Part shown: one piece after another, positions 34,939 to 43,809 of the stretch
Numbering within the stretch: the stretch's first letter is position 1
Layout of the letters: each line of letters opens with the position of its first letter
From: Lysobacterales bacterium
Lineage (GTDB): Bacteria > Pseudomonadota > Gammaproteobacteria > Xanthomonadales > SZUA-38
Direction: 5' to 3'
Length of the DNA: 64,000 nucleotides
Assembly: GCA_030065125.1 (NCBI GenBank)
Contig: JASJDM010000015.1
Location: 22,645 to 86,644, forward strand
The notes under the pieces: model-generated
What the model was told of the DNA's origin: nothing
What the model saw: only the letters and a program-made list of their open reading frames with translations
The model's database searches: none
Made by a program: the position numbers and the translations under genes

Positions 34939-36531
34939 TCAGCCCAGCCCCAGGGAACCCGGGTTCATGGTGCCCTCGGGATCCATCGCCTGCTTCAGCG
35001 CTTCCACCAGCGCCCGGGTGGCCGGATCCAGGTCCCGCAGGTAGGGATAGCTGCGCCCGATCTGCATATGAATGCCACCCTGGCGGGAGAACAGGTCTAC
35101 CATCTCTCCGCGCAGGGACGCGACCAGCTCCCGGGCTGCCGGGTTCGCTTCCAGCTTCGGCAACCGGGCCAGAACCGCCGGCTCCACCGTCTGCTCATGG
35201 ATGGCGAACCGCTCATCGGGCCAGAAGAACACCGGCTCCACCACGAAGACATGGGTGGACACCGTGGCCAGCAGGAACCCCACGCCAACGCCATGGGTTT
35301 CAATGGCCTCGGCGTGGGTGTCGAACAGCGCCTGCACCGACTCGGTCACCTCCCGGGCCCGGGAATGGGGCACCAGGGTGTGGACCGGCGCCCAGCGTTC
35401 GCCGGCGGGTCCCAGCACGTTGTTCAGCGGCGTGAACGGATTGGCCCGCAGGATCTTGGGTATGGAGTTCTCAATCTCCCGGCCGGCGGCGCATATTTCC
35501 CGGATGCGTGCCAGGGCCGCGTCCGCGCCCTGCTCGCTGCGCTCCTCCACGACCAGGTGCAGCGACCACTGCACGTCACCCATGTAGCCCCGGCCCGCCA
35601 GGGCCACACGGGCACCCTCCCTCAGGGCACCGGCGAGGGAACCGCTGGCTTTCATCACCCCGGCCAGGGCCTTGACGTCCTTGGCCAGGCTTTCCCGCTG
35701 CATGCGCTGGGACTGCAGGAACGGGTCAAACGCAAAACACTCCATGGCCAGTCCCTCCCGGGATATCCGGCTCATGGCGCTGATCAGCTCGGCGTGATTT
35801 TCGAAATCAAACGAGGCAAAGCGGTGAACCGGAAGCTCCGGGATCAGCTTGAGGGTCGCCGTGGCCTTGACCCCCAGGGCCCCGGCGTCAGAGGTGAACA
35901 AGCCGGTGAGGTCCGGGCCGTAGTGTCGGGAGAACGGCGAACCGTTGACCTGAGCGCCGGCGCCGGTACGCACCACCGAGCCGTCGGCCAGCACCACCTC
36001 CAGGCCGAGCACCGAATCCACCGCGAATCCGAACTGGCCGGAGCCCCAGAAAATACCATTCTGGGACAGCCCTCCTCCCACGGTGGCGGTGATCCCCGAC
36101 AGCGTGCCCCAGAACGGGGTGCGCAGGCCGGAGCCTTTCAGGGCTTCGTGCAGCTCATGCCAGGTACAGCCACACTCGACGGTGACGTACATGTCTTCGG
36201 TATTGATCTCCAGGACGCGGTTCATCTGTCCCAGGTCCAGCATGGCGCAGCCGGCCCGGCTGGGTGCGTAGCCGCTGGTGTAGGACATGCCGCCACCACG
36301 CCCGATCACCGGGACACCGGCTGACGACAACGCCGTCACCGCGGCGGCCAGTTCCGTGGTCGACCGGGGCTGCACCACCAGGGATGGCGATTCTCCCCGG
36401 GAATAAATGTCCGCGCCGTACAGCGCGCACTGATCGGGGTCCGTCAGGACCTGTTCAGGACCTACGATAGTACGCAGGTGTTCGGCCAGGAAGGCAAATC
36501 CAGGTAGAGCGTCGGGGACGGGCTGTGCCAT
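34939..36531 (-). CDS. FAD-linked oxidase (VAO/GlcD family)
   Basis: 530-residue flavoprotein. The FAD-binding-4 domain shows VVQPRSTTELAAAV, the pyrophosphate loop IGRGGGMSYTSGY and GITATVGGGLSQNG. The C-terminal half has the substrate domain and ends with DPEGTMNPGSLGL, as in D-lactate, glycolate and vanillyl-alcohol-type oxidases. It probably oxidises a hydroxy acid or a phenolic alcohol. It lies directly upstream of the tandem hydrolase gene (stop and start adjacent) and is divergent from an MDR gene, with a GGTATAA/TTATACC palindrome in the gap. Confidence 0.9.
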   Translation of the reverse strand: MAQPVPDALPGFAFLAEHLRTIVGPEQVLTDPDQCALYGADIYSRGESPSLVVQPRSTTELAAAVTALSSAGVPVIGRGGGMSYTSGYAPSRAGCAMLDLGQMNRVLEINTEDMYVTVECGCTWHELHEALKGSGLRTPFWGTLSGITATVGGGLSQNGIFWGSGQFGFAVDSVLGLEVVLADGSVVRTGAGAQVNGSPFSRHYGPDLTGLFTSDAGALGVKATATLKLIPELPVHRFASFDFENHAELISAMSRISREGLAMECFAFDPFLQSQRMQRESLAKDVKALAGVMKASGSLAGALREGARVALAGRGYMGDVQWSLHLVVEERSEQGADAALARIREICAAGREIENSIPKILRANPFTPLNNVLGPAGERWAPVHTLVPHSRAREVTESVQALFDTHAEAIETHGVGVGFLLATVSTHVFVVEPVFFWPDERFAIHEQTVEPAVLARLPKLEANPAARELVASLRGEMVDLFSRQGGIHMQIGRSYPYLRDLDPATRALVEALKQAMDPEGTMNPGSLGLG

Positions 36532-36587
36532 GTTGCGGGACCTTTTGCCGGCGCGACCAACTGGGTCTCACCGTCAGTTGTACTATT

Positions 36588-36603
36588 GGTATAACATTAT
36601 ACC
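36588..36603. promoter_or_regulatory. Palindromic operator candidate between divergent operons
   Basis: GGTATAACATTATACC is a perfect 7-bp inverted repeat with a 2-bp centre, in the 141-bp gap between the FAD-oxidase (leftward) and MDR (rightward) genes. Flanking DNA is AT-rich, unlike the surroundings. Likely a shared operator; the regulator is not identified. Confidence 0.55.
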
Positions 36604-36672
36604 CATTAATCCCCGATCTGCCGGTCTGCCGACAGGGGTGGGGCGCAACTTGCCAATATCGGATCAATCACA

Positions 36673-37668
36673 ATGAATGACAACACCTGCGTGCTCCTCA
36701 AGCGCCGCTCCGAGGGCGTTCCCGTTGCCGAAGACTTCGAGCTGGTCACCCGCCCGGCGGAACAGCCCGGGGCCGGGCAGCTGCTGTGCGAAACCCGCTA
36801 CCTGTCGCTGGACCCCTACCTGCGGGGCCGGATCAGCGGGCGCCACCTGTCCGGGGCCATCCTGCCCGGGGAACTGATGGGCGGCGAGGCCGTGTGCCAG
36901 GTACTGGAGTCCGGCGACGAGCGCTTTCAGCCCGGAGACTGGCTGGCGGCCTACAGCGGCTGGCAGCGGTATCCCGTGGTCGACGCCGACAGCGTCCGCA
37001 CGGTCGATCCCGGGCTGGGGCCGGTCTCCACCACCCTGGGCATCCTCGGCATGCCCGGCCTCACGGCTTATGCCGGGCTGCTGCGCCTGGGCGAGCCCAA
37101 GGCCGGCGACACCGTGCTGGTCTCCGCCGCCACCGGGCCCGTGGGATCCATGGTTGCCCAGATCGCACAGATCAAAGGAGGCCGGGCGGTGGGTATCGCC
37201 GGTTCACCGGACAAATGCGCCTGGGCGGTGGAACAGGCCGGCATGGCGGGCTGCATCAACTACAAGGAGGAAGATCTGCGGGAGGGCGTCAAACGGCTGT
37301 GCCCCGACGGCGTGGACGTTTACTTCGACAACGTGGGCGGGGAGTGCCTGCAGGTGGCCATGGAGAACCTGGCCCTGGGGGCTCGGGTGGTGCTGTGCGG
37401 ACTGATGGCTCAGTACAACACCGACGAGATGCCGCCCGGCCCCAACCCGGCCTGGGTCATCAAGGCCCGGGCCACGGTTCGAGGCATGGTGGTGTACGAC
37501 CACGAAGACCTGCGTCCCCAGTTTCTGTCCGATGCCAGCCTGTGGCTGAAGGAGGACCGCATCCGCTATCTGGAGGATGTGACCGAGGGCCTGGAAAACG
37601 CGCCCGATGCCTTCCACCGGCTGATGACCGGGCAAAACTTCGGCAAGGCCCTGGTGAAGGTTTCCTAG
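36673..37668 (+). CDS. NADP-dependent MDR oxidoreductase (CurA-like)
   Basis: 331-residue zinc-free medium-chain dehydrogenase/reductase, leukotriene-B4-dehydrogenase/CurA type. Seen: SLDPYLRGRI near the start, GMPGLTAYAGLL, the Rossmann loop VSAATGPVGSMVAQIA, SPDKC and DVYFDNVGGE. No zinc-ligand cysteines of alcohol dehydrogenases. Such enzymes reduce the double bond of enones or enals with NADPH. Its TAG stop shares CTAG with the convergent membrane protein gene. Confidence 0.92.
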   Translation: MNDNTCVLLKRRSEGVPVAEDFELVTRPAEQPGAGQLLCETRYLSLDPYLRGRISGRHLSGAILPGELMGGEAVCQVLESGDERFQPGDWLAAYSGWQRYPVVDADSVRTVDPGLGPVSTTLGILGMPGLTAYAGLLRLGEPKAGDTVLVSAATGPVGSMVAQIAQIKGGRAVGIAGSPDKCAWAVEQAGMAGCINYKEEDLREGVKRLCPDGVDVYFDNVGGECLQVAMENLALGARVVLCGLMAQYNTDEMPPGPNPAWVIKARATVRGMVVYDHEDLRPQFLSDASLWLKEDRIRYLEDVTEGLENAPDAFHRLMTGQNFGKALVKVS

Positions 37669-38369
37669 ATTTTGAACAGGGCGTTGGCCACGGCCCGCCA
37701 CCATTCCGCCTGACCGATCTGCATGGGAATCAGCAGGACCAGGCTACCCACCGCAGCGAGCAGGTAAGCCGGGTGCGCCCGGCGCTCGCGCAGCATCAGG
37801 AAGCCCAACACCAGGATGTTCACGACCCCCGTACTGCCCAGGACCCAGGGCACAGTGGCATCAACATCGGCGACGCCAATGATGAACATGGGTACCAGCA
37901 GCAAGCGGAACAAACCCGGTGACACGGCCCAGAACACGGTGGAGATCATCCAGCGCGCGTGGTCGTCGGGACGTTTTGCGCTCACCACTGCCATGACCAC
38001 GGCGGCGGCAAATCCCGGCACCAGCACCAGGTCGAGAAACGACAGGCCGTAACGGGCAGTCTCCGGCAGGCGCTCATTGACCAGGTTGTAGGGGATTGCA
38101 CCAAGCCCGGAGACGATGACGCCACCCGCCAGCACCAGCGCCAGCATGCCGAACAGGCGGTGCTGGCGAACATGGCCCCGGGTCACCAGGTAGGGCTGGG
38201 CGATCAGCAGGACAAACCACGCGGTGGCGGTCAGGCCGTGCAGATGATGTCGCCATGGTGCTGAGCTGAACTGGAGCCAGTAGGTCGGCAGGAACCCCAG
38301 GATGATGATTACAAACGGAATCAGCAGCCACAGGTGGACGTTTCTGTACGCGTTGAGTGCAGGGTTCAT
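37665..38369 (-). CDS. Seven-helix membrane protein of unknown function
   Basis: 234 residues with seven hydrophobic segments (about 14-32, 47-62, 72-92, 108-130, 140-160, 170-185, 195-215). HLHGLTATAWFVLLIAQPYLV and VRQHRLFGMLALVLAGGV place conserved histidines in helices 2-3, a layout reminiscent of DUF2306/cytochrome-b561-like membrane proteins, although no domain can be named with confidence. First of a leftward group including four small genes is not certain; it is the most distal one. Confidence 0.75.
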   Translation of the reverse strand: MNPALNAYRNVHLWLLIPFVIIILGFLPTYWLQFSSAPWRHHLHGLTATAWFVLLIAQPYLVTRGHVRQHRLFGMLALVLAGGVIVSGLGAIPYNLVNERLPETARYGLSFLDLVLVPGFAAAVVMAVVSAKRPDDHARWMISTVFWAVSPGLFRLLLVPMFIIGVADVDATVPWVLGSTGVVNILVLGFLMLRERRAHPAYLLAAVGSLVLLIPMQIGQAEWWRAVANALFKI

Positions 38370-38386
38370 GACGGCTGCCGGACTCT

Positions 38387-38617
38387 TCAGGATTTACCGC
38401 GGTAGGGCATCTTCATGTAACGGTCACCCCGCTCCAGTTCATCCAGCATCTGCTCCAGCCGCCGCTGGACGGTTTCCTGCCGCTTCGCTCGGGTGATCCA
38501 ACCGAGATAGTCATTGCGCTGATACCAGGGTCGCGCCCGGTAGGCGTTCAGCAGTTTTCTGGACTCCAGCGCCCGCTGGACAAATTCGGGCATCGGGTTT
38601 TCGGGTCTGGTTCGCAT
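38387..38617 (-). CDS. YdeI/OmpD-associated family C-terminal domain protein
   Basis: 76 residues matching the conserved C-terminal helix-turn of the YdeI/OmdA family (NDYLGWITRAKRQETVQRRLEQMLDELERG). Full YdeI proteins are about 190 residues, so this is a short form containing only that module. It lies 17 bp upstream of the seven-helix protein gene on the same strand. The function is unknown; family members have been linked to antimicrobial peptide resistance. Confidence 0.72.
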   Translation of the reverse strand: MRTRPENPMPEFVQRALESRKLLNAYRARPWYQRNDYLGWITRAKRQETVQRRLEQMLDELERGDRYMKMPYRGKS

Positions 38618-38647
38618 GGCAGTTCATCCTGGCCCTGATCCATTGTG

Positions 38648-39094
38648 TCAGGCATTGCGTATTTCGTCACACAGGGTTCGCTTGTACAGGGCGCCGTCCC
38701 TGAACCAGTGCCAGGTCCGTGACCTCTGGTTGGAATCGGACCCCAGCATGATCACTTCGTAGAACATGGCGCCCGGCTCATCCTTGCGTTCCAGATTGAG
38801 CAGGATCAGGTCGTCCCGGGTGCACCAGGAATAGCCACGGAACCGGTCGGTGTCCCAGTAGATGCGGTCACCTTCCAGGGTGCCGCCAAACTCGTACTCG
38901 AGCACCCGGCCGTCGGGCCAGGTGAAAAGGTTGCGCTGGATATAGACCACCGGGCCAGAGTCCGGGAACACACACTCCACGCGGCTCTGGTGCTGGTCCA
39001 CCAGGCCGCCGTCCCGATCCAGGTGACGGTAGATGCCGGTCCAGACGCCTTCGTGGCGCAGCATGGCCGGCATTTTTTCGCGTAAGGGATTCAC
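38648..39094 (-). CDS. Conserved hypothetical protein, DUF3598-like beta-barrel
   Basis: 148 residues, cytoplasmic, beta-rich, with GVWTGIYRHLD near the start, YIQRNLFTWPDGRVLEYEFGGTLEGDRIYWDTDRFRGYSW in the middle and RTWHWFRDGALYKRTL at the end. This resembles DUF3598/lipocalin-like proteins that follow oxidation or aromatic modules; the match is tentative. Its start overlaps the stop of the AhpD-like gene by 4 bp, so both form one unit. Confidence 0.72.
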   Translation of the reverse strand: MNPLREKMPAMLRHEGVWTGIYRHLDRDGGLVDQHQSRVECVFPDSGPVVYIQRNLFTWPDGRVLEYEFGGTLEGDRIYWDTDRFRGYSWCTRDDLILLNLERKDEPGAMFYEVIMLGSDSNQRSRTWHWFRDGALYKRTLCDEIRNA

Positions 39095-39657
39095 CGGGGC
39101 GGCCGCGCCGCGTCCAGCACCGCCCGGGGTCCGGATTCCACCTCGGTAGCCAGGGTGCTGTTCCAGCGATTCAGGAATCCAAACAGGGAAATCACCGCCA
39201 GGATCTCCAGCTGCTGGTCCTCGTCGTAATGCCGGGCAAACGCGGCGTAGTCCCCATCGCTGACGCCGTTCGGCACCTGGGCCGCCAACAGAGCCAGGCG
39301 CAGGGCCGCGCGTTCCGCTTCGCTGAAATGGTTGCTGGATTCAAACTCCCAGACCTGGGCCAGCCGCTCATCGCCGGCCCCCTTTCGCCTGGCGGAGAAC
39401 GCAGTGTGTGCCATGCAGTACTGGCACCCCGCGGCACTGCTGGCCACCAGGCCCACCAGCCGCTTCAGTTCATCCGGGACCTTGCCGGGCCGGTAGATGG
39501 CGCCGACCAGGGCAGCAAAGGCCTGCATCAGCTGGGGGTCGCGGGCCATGATCCGGCCATCGTTGGGTGTGAAGCCCATCATGGCGTCAGCTGACGCCAG
39601 CATCTCCCGGGCAGCCGGAGACAGCTGTTGCTCCGATAACGGTTCCAGTCGGGACAT
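39091..39657 (-). CDS. Carboxymuconolactone decarboxylase/AhpD-like protein
   Basis: 188-residue all-helical protein with the redox motif C78-x-x-C81-xx-H84 (AAGCQYCMAHTAFSARRKG), which marks AhpD-like peroxidase/thiol proteins rather than the true decarboxylase. It leads the leftward unit with the DUF3598-like and YdeI-like genes. Its start lies 65 bp from the divergent MFS gene. It may protect against peroxides formed by the flavin enzymes of the cluster; this is inference. Confidence 0.85.
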   Translation of the reverse strand: MSRLEPLSEQQLSPAAREMLASADAMMGFTPNDGRIMARDPQLMQAFAALVGAIYRPGKVPDELKRLVGLVASSAAGCQYCMAHTAFSARRKGAGDERLAQVWEFESSNHFSEAERAALRLALLAAQVPNGVSDGDYAAFARHYDEDQQLEILAVISLFGFLNRWNSTLATEVESGPRAVLDAARPPR

Positions 39658-39672
39658 GGACCACCTGTTGAA

Positions 39673-39699
39673 TTGACGGATTGATATAGTATTAGGACA
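39673..39699. promoter_or_regulatory. AT-rich divergent promoter region
   Basis: TTGACG (39673-39678) and GATATAGTATTAGGACA (39683-39699) occupy the 65-bp gap between the AhpD-like and MFS genes. ATTAGGACA at 39691-39699 is identical to 14045-14053. A complete promoter cannot be assigned. Confidence 0.3.
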
Positions 39700-39722
39700 T
39701 AAAAATAAACCAACACCCAGCC

Positions 39723-40952
39723 GTGTCTGACTCCCACTATCCGGGGCGGCCGCCGGTCATCATGCTGACCGTGGCCTCCGGCATGTCCCCGCTCGCCATG
39801 GCGCTGTGCATCCCGGCGCTGCCGGTCATCGGCGGCGAGTTTGCCGCGTCTCCCGCTGACACCCAGTACCTGGTCTCTGGCTTTCTTGTGGGCCTGGGCC
39901 TGTCCCAGCCGCTGCTGGGCGCCTGTGCGGACCACGCCGGCCGCCGCCCGGTGATACTGACGGCTTTCGCCATTTTCGCGCTTGCCAGCCTCGCCTGCAT
40001 TTTTGCCTGGAACCTGGCCTCGCTGGTGGGCTTTCGGTTCCTGCAGGCCACCGGTGTGGCCGCTGGTACCGTGGTGGCCCGCGCCGTGATCCGGGACCTG
40101 GCCGGGGCCGACCACACCACCCGCTACATCGCTTACCTGGCGGCCGGGATGGGTCTGGCGCCCATGGTGGCGCCGCTGATCGGCGGCATGCTGGTAGAGC
40201 AAAGCGGATGGCGATCCACCTTCACCGCCGCGGCGGTGGCGGCGGTACTGATCTGGCTCTGGTTATTCAGGTCCCTGCCTGAAACCGTCGCCCGCTCCGG
40301 TCAACGCCGGGGGGGCTCACCTCTGGCGAAATTCGCCCGGGTCGCTGAGTCGCGTCGGTTCTGGAGCTACACCCTGCTGATGGGATTCAGCAACAGCGCC
40401 TACTTCATGTTCTCCGCACTGGCCCCGGCCTTCTTTCGCGATCATTTCGGTATCGGCGCCGGCGGCTTCGGCCTCTATGCGGGCATGTTGTCCCTGGCCT
40501 ATGTCAGCGGCGCCTGGCTGGGGGCCGTGGTCACCCGCAGCCAGGGCCCCGGGCGCTGCCTGCGGCTGGGGCTGCTGGGGTCAGGGCTGGGTGCGGCCCT
40601 TGTCCTGGGCTGGACCGTGGCCGGCAGCCAGGACCTGTGGACTCTGACGGCCTTCGTGGTGTTGATGTACGGCTCTGCCGGACTGGTCAATCCGCCGGCC
40701 ATGGCCGGCGCAATGCTGGAACATGCGGACCTGGCTGCCAGCGCCTCGGGGCTGTCCAGCAGCGTGGCGCTGTGCGTCTCCGCGTTGGCCACCGTCATCG
40801 GCGGCTACCTGTATGCCGGAACGGCAGCCAGTTTTGGTGCACCGATTGCCGTGACCCTGTTTATTGCCATCGGCGTCTACACCCTGCTTGCCACCGGGCC
40901 GGCGGGAACCCCCGTCGGGGCGCGACCGGAATCGAGCAAGGCTGACGCATGA
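39723..40952 (+). CDS. MFS drug:proton antiporter, Bcr/CflA type
   Basis: 409 residues, 12 membrane segments. Motif A-like GLGLSQPLLGACADHAGRRPVIL lies between helices 2 and 3, and the antiporter motif C-like GLAPMVAPLIGGMLVEQSGWRSTF in helix 5 is typical of Bcr/CflA multidrug exporters. The start is GTG at 39723. It may export a toxic intermediate. The 120 bp after it lead to alr. Confidence 0.88.
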   Translation: MSDSHYPGRPPVIMLTVASGMSPLAMALCIPALPVIGGEFAASPADTQYLVSGFLVGLGLSQPLLGACADHAGRRPVILTAFAIFALASLACIFAWNLASLVGFRFLQATGVAAGTVVARAVIRDLAGADHTTRYIAYLAAGMGLAPMVAPLIGGMLVEQSGWRSTFTAAAVAAVLIWLWLFRSLPETVARSGQRRGGSPLAKFARVAESRRFWSYTLLMGFSNSAYFMFSALAPAFFRDHFGIGAGGFGLYAGMLSLAYVSGAWLGAVVTRSQGPGRCLRLGLLGSGLGAALVLGWTVAGSQDLWTLTAFVVLMYGSAGLVNPPAMAGAMLEHADLAASASGLSSSVALCVSALATVIGGYLYAGTAASFGAPIAVTLFIAIGVYTLLATGPAGTPVGARPESSKADA

Positions 40953-41073
40953 TCGCGGGCATGCCGCCATCGGAATCTGCCACGCGAATGACCTCCCGGC
41001 GCCATTGGATTGACCCACGGGGTTGGCGATAATCGCGGCTCGTTTCCATATCCGTTTCCCAGATCCAATACCC

Positions 41074-42159
41074 ATGTCCGATCACTCAATGGCCAACGGC
41101 ATTGCCCACATTCACCTGTCGGCCCTGGCGGCAAATTACCGCGTAATGGCCGCGGCAGCCGCACCCTCCCGCTGCGCGGCCGTGGTCAAAGCCAACGCCT
41201 ACGGGTTGGGGGTGGTGCCGGTGGCCCAGCGCCTGGATCAAGAGGGATGCCGGGATTTTTTTGTCGCCGACCTGCCCGAGGCGGTGGAACTGCGCCGGGC
41301 CTGCCCATCGATCCGGATCTTCGTACTGGACGGCCCGCGCCCGGGAGATTTCCAGACCTACCAGCAGCACGGGTTGGTCCCGGTGGTCAACAATCAGGCC
41401 CAGCTGACCCGGTGGATCGAACACAGCCGGACCGAAACCGTGGGACCGGTGGCGCTGCACGTGGATACCGGCATCAGCCGGCTGGGGCTGTCTCCGCAGA
41501 CAGCGACGGCGCTGGCGGAGGCCCAATTGCCGGACAAGCTCGAGGTTTGCCTGCTGATGACTCACCTGGCCTGTGCCGACGAGCCCGGCCATCCCCTGAA
41601 CCAGCAGCAGCTTGATCGCTTCAACCGCATCAAGGCCCTGTTTCCCGGGGTGACCACCAGCTTCGGCAACACGGCCGGAATTTTTCAGGGCCTGGAGGGA
41701 GACCTCGCCCGGGCCGGAATCGCCCTGTATGGCGGCAACCCGTTCAGCGATCGAAGTCTGCAGTTACGCGAGGTGGTCCACGTCGAGGGCCGGGTCCTGC
41801 AGGACCGGCGGGTCCCGGCAGACACCCCGGTGGGTTACGGCGCCACCTTCACCACTTCCCGGGACAGCCGCCTGCTCACCGTCGGCGTAGGCTACGGGGA
41901 CGGCTACCTGCGCGCCCTGGGCAACCGGGGTTATGTCTGCATCGCCGGGCAGCGCGCCCCGGTGGTGGGTCGGGTGTCCATGGACTCTATCGTGGTCGAT
42001 GCCACCGATCTCGATCCCGCCCTGGTGGACAACGCCCAGAGGGTGTCCCTGCTGGGCGGCGGTGTCTGCATGGAAGAACTGGCCGAACTGGCCGGCACCA
42101 TCTGCTATGAACTGATCGCCCGGCTGGGCCCCAGGATCGTTCGCCACTACCACGACTGA
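41074..42159 (+). CDS. alr: Alanine racemase
   Basis: Fold-type III PLP enzyme of 361 residues, interconverting L- and D-alanine for peptidoglycan. PLP lysine is Lys39 in VVKANAYGLG; the second catalytic base is the tyrosine of VGVGYGDGYLR; VDTGISRLG is also typical. The ATG at 41074 is chosen; the in-frame ATG at 41023 would add 17 non-conserved residues, and 41089 is a later possibility. It sits at the end of the catabolic region and could be the housekeeping copy or a catabolic DadX; this cannot be decided here. Confidence 0.95.
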   Translation: MSDHSMANGIAHIHLSALAANYRVMAAAAAPSRCAAVVKANAYGLGVVPVAQRLDQEGCRDFFVADLPEAVELRRACPSIRIFVLDGPRPGDFQTYQQHGLVPVVNNQAQLTRWIEHSRTETVGPVALHVDTGISRLGLSPQTATALAEAQLPDKLEVCLLMTHLACADEPGHPLNQQQLDRFNRIKALFPGVTTSFGNTAGIFQGLEGDLARAGIALYGGNPFSDRSLQLREVVHVEGRVLQDRRVPADTPVGYGATFTTSRDSRLLTVGVGYGDGYLRALGNRGYVCIAGQRAPVVGRVSMDSIVVDATDLDPALVDNAQRVSLLGGGVCMEELAELAGTICYELIARLGPRIVRHYHD

Positions 42160-42266
42160 GCCCGGCCGTCCGAGGCTGCAACGGTCACCATGACGCCGCT
42201 GCGGATAACTGCTACTGTTAGTCGCTGGCCCACCGGGCCTGGCATGACAAGAGGGAGATCCGCAGT

Positions 42267-43649
42267 TTGAGCACACCAGCCGAAGGGCCGACCGGCCCTG
42301 CGCCGGACCCAGCCATGGACAAGGCGCCAGAGTATCCGCCACCCCGCTATGCCGGTTACGTGGTGGTGGTACTGACGGTGGCCTACGTGTTTTCCTTCAT
42401 CGACCGCCAGATCGTGGCGCTGCTGGTGCAGCCCATCAAGCAGGACCTTGGGCTGTCAGACACCCAGATGAGCCTGCTGATGGGGCTGGCTTTCGGCATT
42501 TTTTACACCCTGATGGGGATTCCCCTGGGCCGGGCGGCGGACCGCTTCAGCCGCCGCGCCATCATTGCCGGGGGCATTGCCCTGTGGTCCCTGATGACCG
42601 CCGCCTGCGGGCTGGCCAAGAATTACGGGCAGCTGTTTGCCGCCCGAGTCGGCGTGGGTGTGGGTGAAGCCTCCCTGACGCCCAGCGCCCTGTCGCTGAT
42701 TTCCGATTACTTCCCCAAGGAAAAGCGGGGCCGCGCCATCGGCTTTTACAACATGGGCATCTCTATCGGCGCCGGCGTGGCCATGATCCTCGGCGGGCTG
42801 GTGATTTCCTACGCGGCCAGCGCGCCGGAAGTGGTGCTGCCCCTGGTGGGTGAAATCAGGCCCTGGCAGCTGGTGTTCATCATCGTCGGATTGCCGGGCC
42901 TGCTGATCTCCGCCCTGATGATAACGGTCAGGGAGCCCAAGCGGCACGGCCTGATCAAGTCTGGACAGGCCGGCAAATCCCTCCCGCTCGGATTCATCGC
43001 CCGCTATCTGCTGCAGCGCTGGCGCGCCTTTGGCGGCCTGTTCCTGGGCATGTCGGTGGTGACCATCGTGGGCTACGCCTACTTTTCCTGGGTGCCCACC
43101 ATGTTTATCCGCAATTTCGGCTGGAGCATCCAGCAGGTGGGGCTGGTGTACGGCATTCTGCTGCTGATTTGCGGCCCCCTGGGCGTGAATCTGGCGGGAT
43201 GGCTGGCCGACACACTGTACCGCAAGGGCCAGCGGGACGGACACCTGAAGACCGTGCTGGCAGCGACCATCCTGACCCTGCCCACGGCCAGCCTGATGCC
43301 GCTGATGCCGACACCGGAGCTGACCGTGGCCATGCTGATCCCGGCCAGCATCGGCCCGGCCATGGCCACCGCCACCGGCGCATCGTCGCTGATGATGATT
43401 ACCCCCAACCAGATGCGCGGCCAGGCTTCGGCCATTTACATGTTCGTGATCTCCATCCTGGGACTCACCGTGGGACCCACGGCGGTAGCGCTGATCACCG
43501 ATTATGTCTACGCCGACGAAAGCGCCCTGCGCTATTCCATCGCCTGGGTCTCGTTTGCCGGGGCAGCCATTTCCACCGTGGTGCTGGCATTGAGTCTCAA
43601 GCCCTACCAGCAGGCCATTGAAGAATCCGAAGGCTGGAGCGAGACCTGA
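42267..43649 (+). CDS. MFS transporter, spinster-like
   Basis: 460 residues, 12 membrane segments. FIDRQIVALLVQPIKQDLGLSDTQMSLLMGLAF in helix 1-2 and GIPLGRAADRFSRRAIIAGG (motif A) match the Spns-like group of MFS proteins common in environmental gammaproteobacteria. A GAGGGAGA ribosome site at 42251-42258 places the start at TTG 42267; ATG 42315 is the alternative. Substrate unknown. Followed by a 160-bp gap before ahpC. Confidence 0.88.
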   Translation: MSTPAEGPTGPAPDPAMDKAPEYPPPRYAGYVVVVLTVAYVFSFIDRQIVALLVQPIKQDLGLSDTQMSLLMGLAFGIFYTLMGIPLGRAADRFSRRAIIAGGIALWSLMTAACGLAKNYGQLFAARVGVGVGEASLTPSALSLISDYFPKEKRGRAIGFYNMGISIGAGVAMILGGLVISYAASAPEVVLPLVGEIRPWQLVFIIVGLPGLLISALMITVREPKRHGLIKSGQAGKSLPLGFIARYLLQRWRAFGGLFLGMSVVTIVGYAYFSWVPTMFIRNFGWSIQQVGLVYGILLLICGPLGVNLAGWLADTLYRKGQRDGHLKTVLAATILTLPTASLMPLMPTPELTVAMLIPASIGPAMATATGASSLMMITPNQMRGQASAIYMFVISILGLTVGPTAVALITDYVYADESALRYSIAWVSFAGAAISTVVLALSLKPYQQAIEESEGWSET

Positions 43650-43735
43650 CCTGATCACACCCAACGCCGGCCGGTCACCGGATTGAGACCGCCCGGGCAA
43701 GATCATTCATTTTGTCAATCAAAGCCATAAAAACA

Positions 43736-43772
43736 ATCGATTTTATCTTTTGATCGTTTGATCTCAAACTGT
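43736..43772 (+). promoter_or_regulatory. Weak OxyR-like site upstream of ahpC
   Basis: Four tetramers at the 7-bp spacing of OxyR sites: ATCG (43736), CTTT (43747), TTGA (43758), CTGT (43769), compared with ATAG-CTAT-ATAG-CTAT, 10 of 16 matches. AT-rich, 38 bp before the ahpC start. Suggestive only. Confidence 0.3.
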
Positions 43773-43809
43773 GTGTCCTGATTTTTTGAATTGAGTTAAG
43801 GACAACAAC

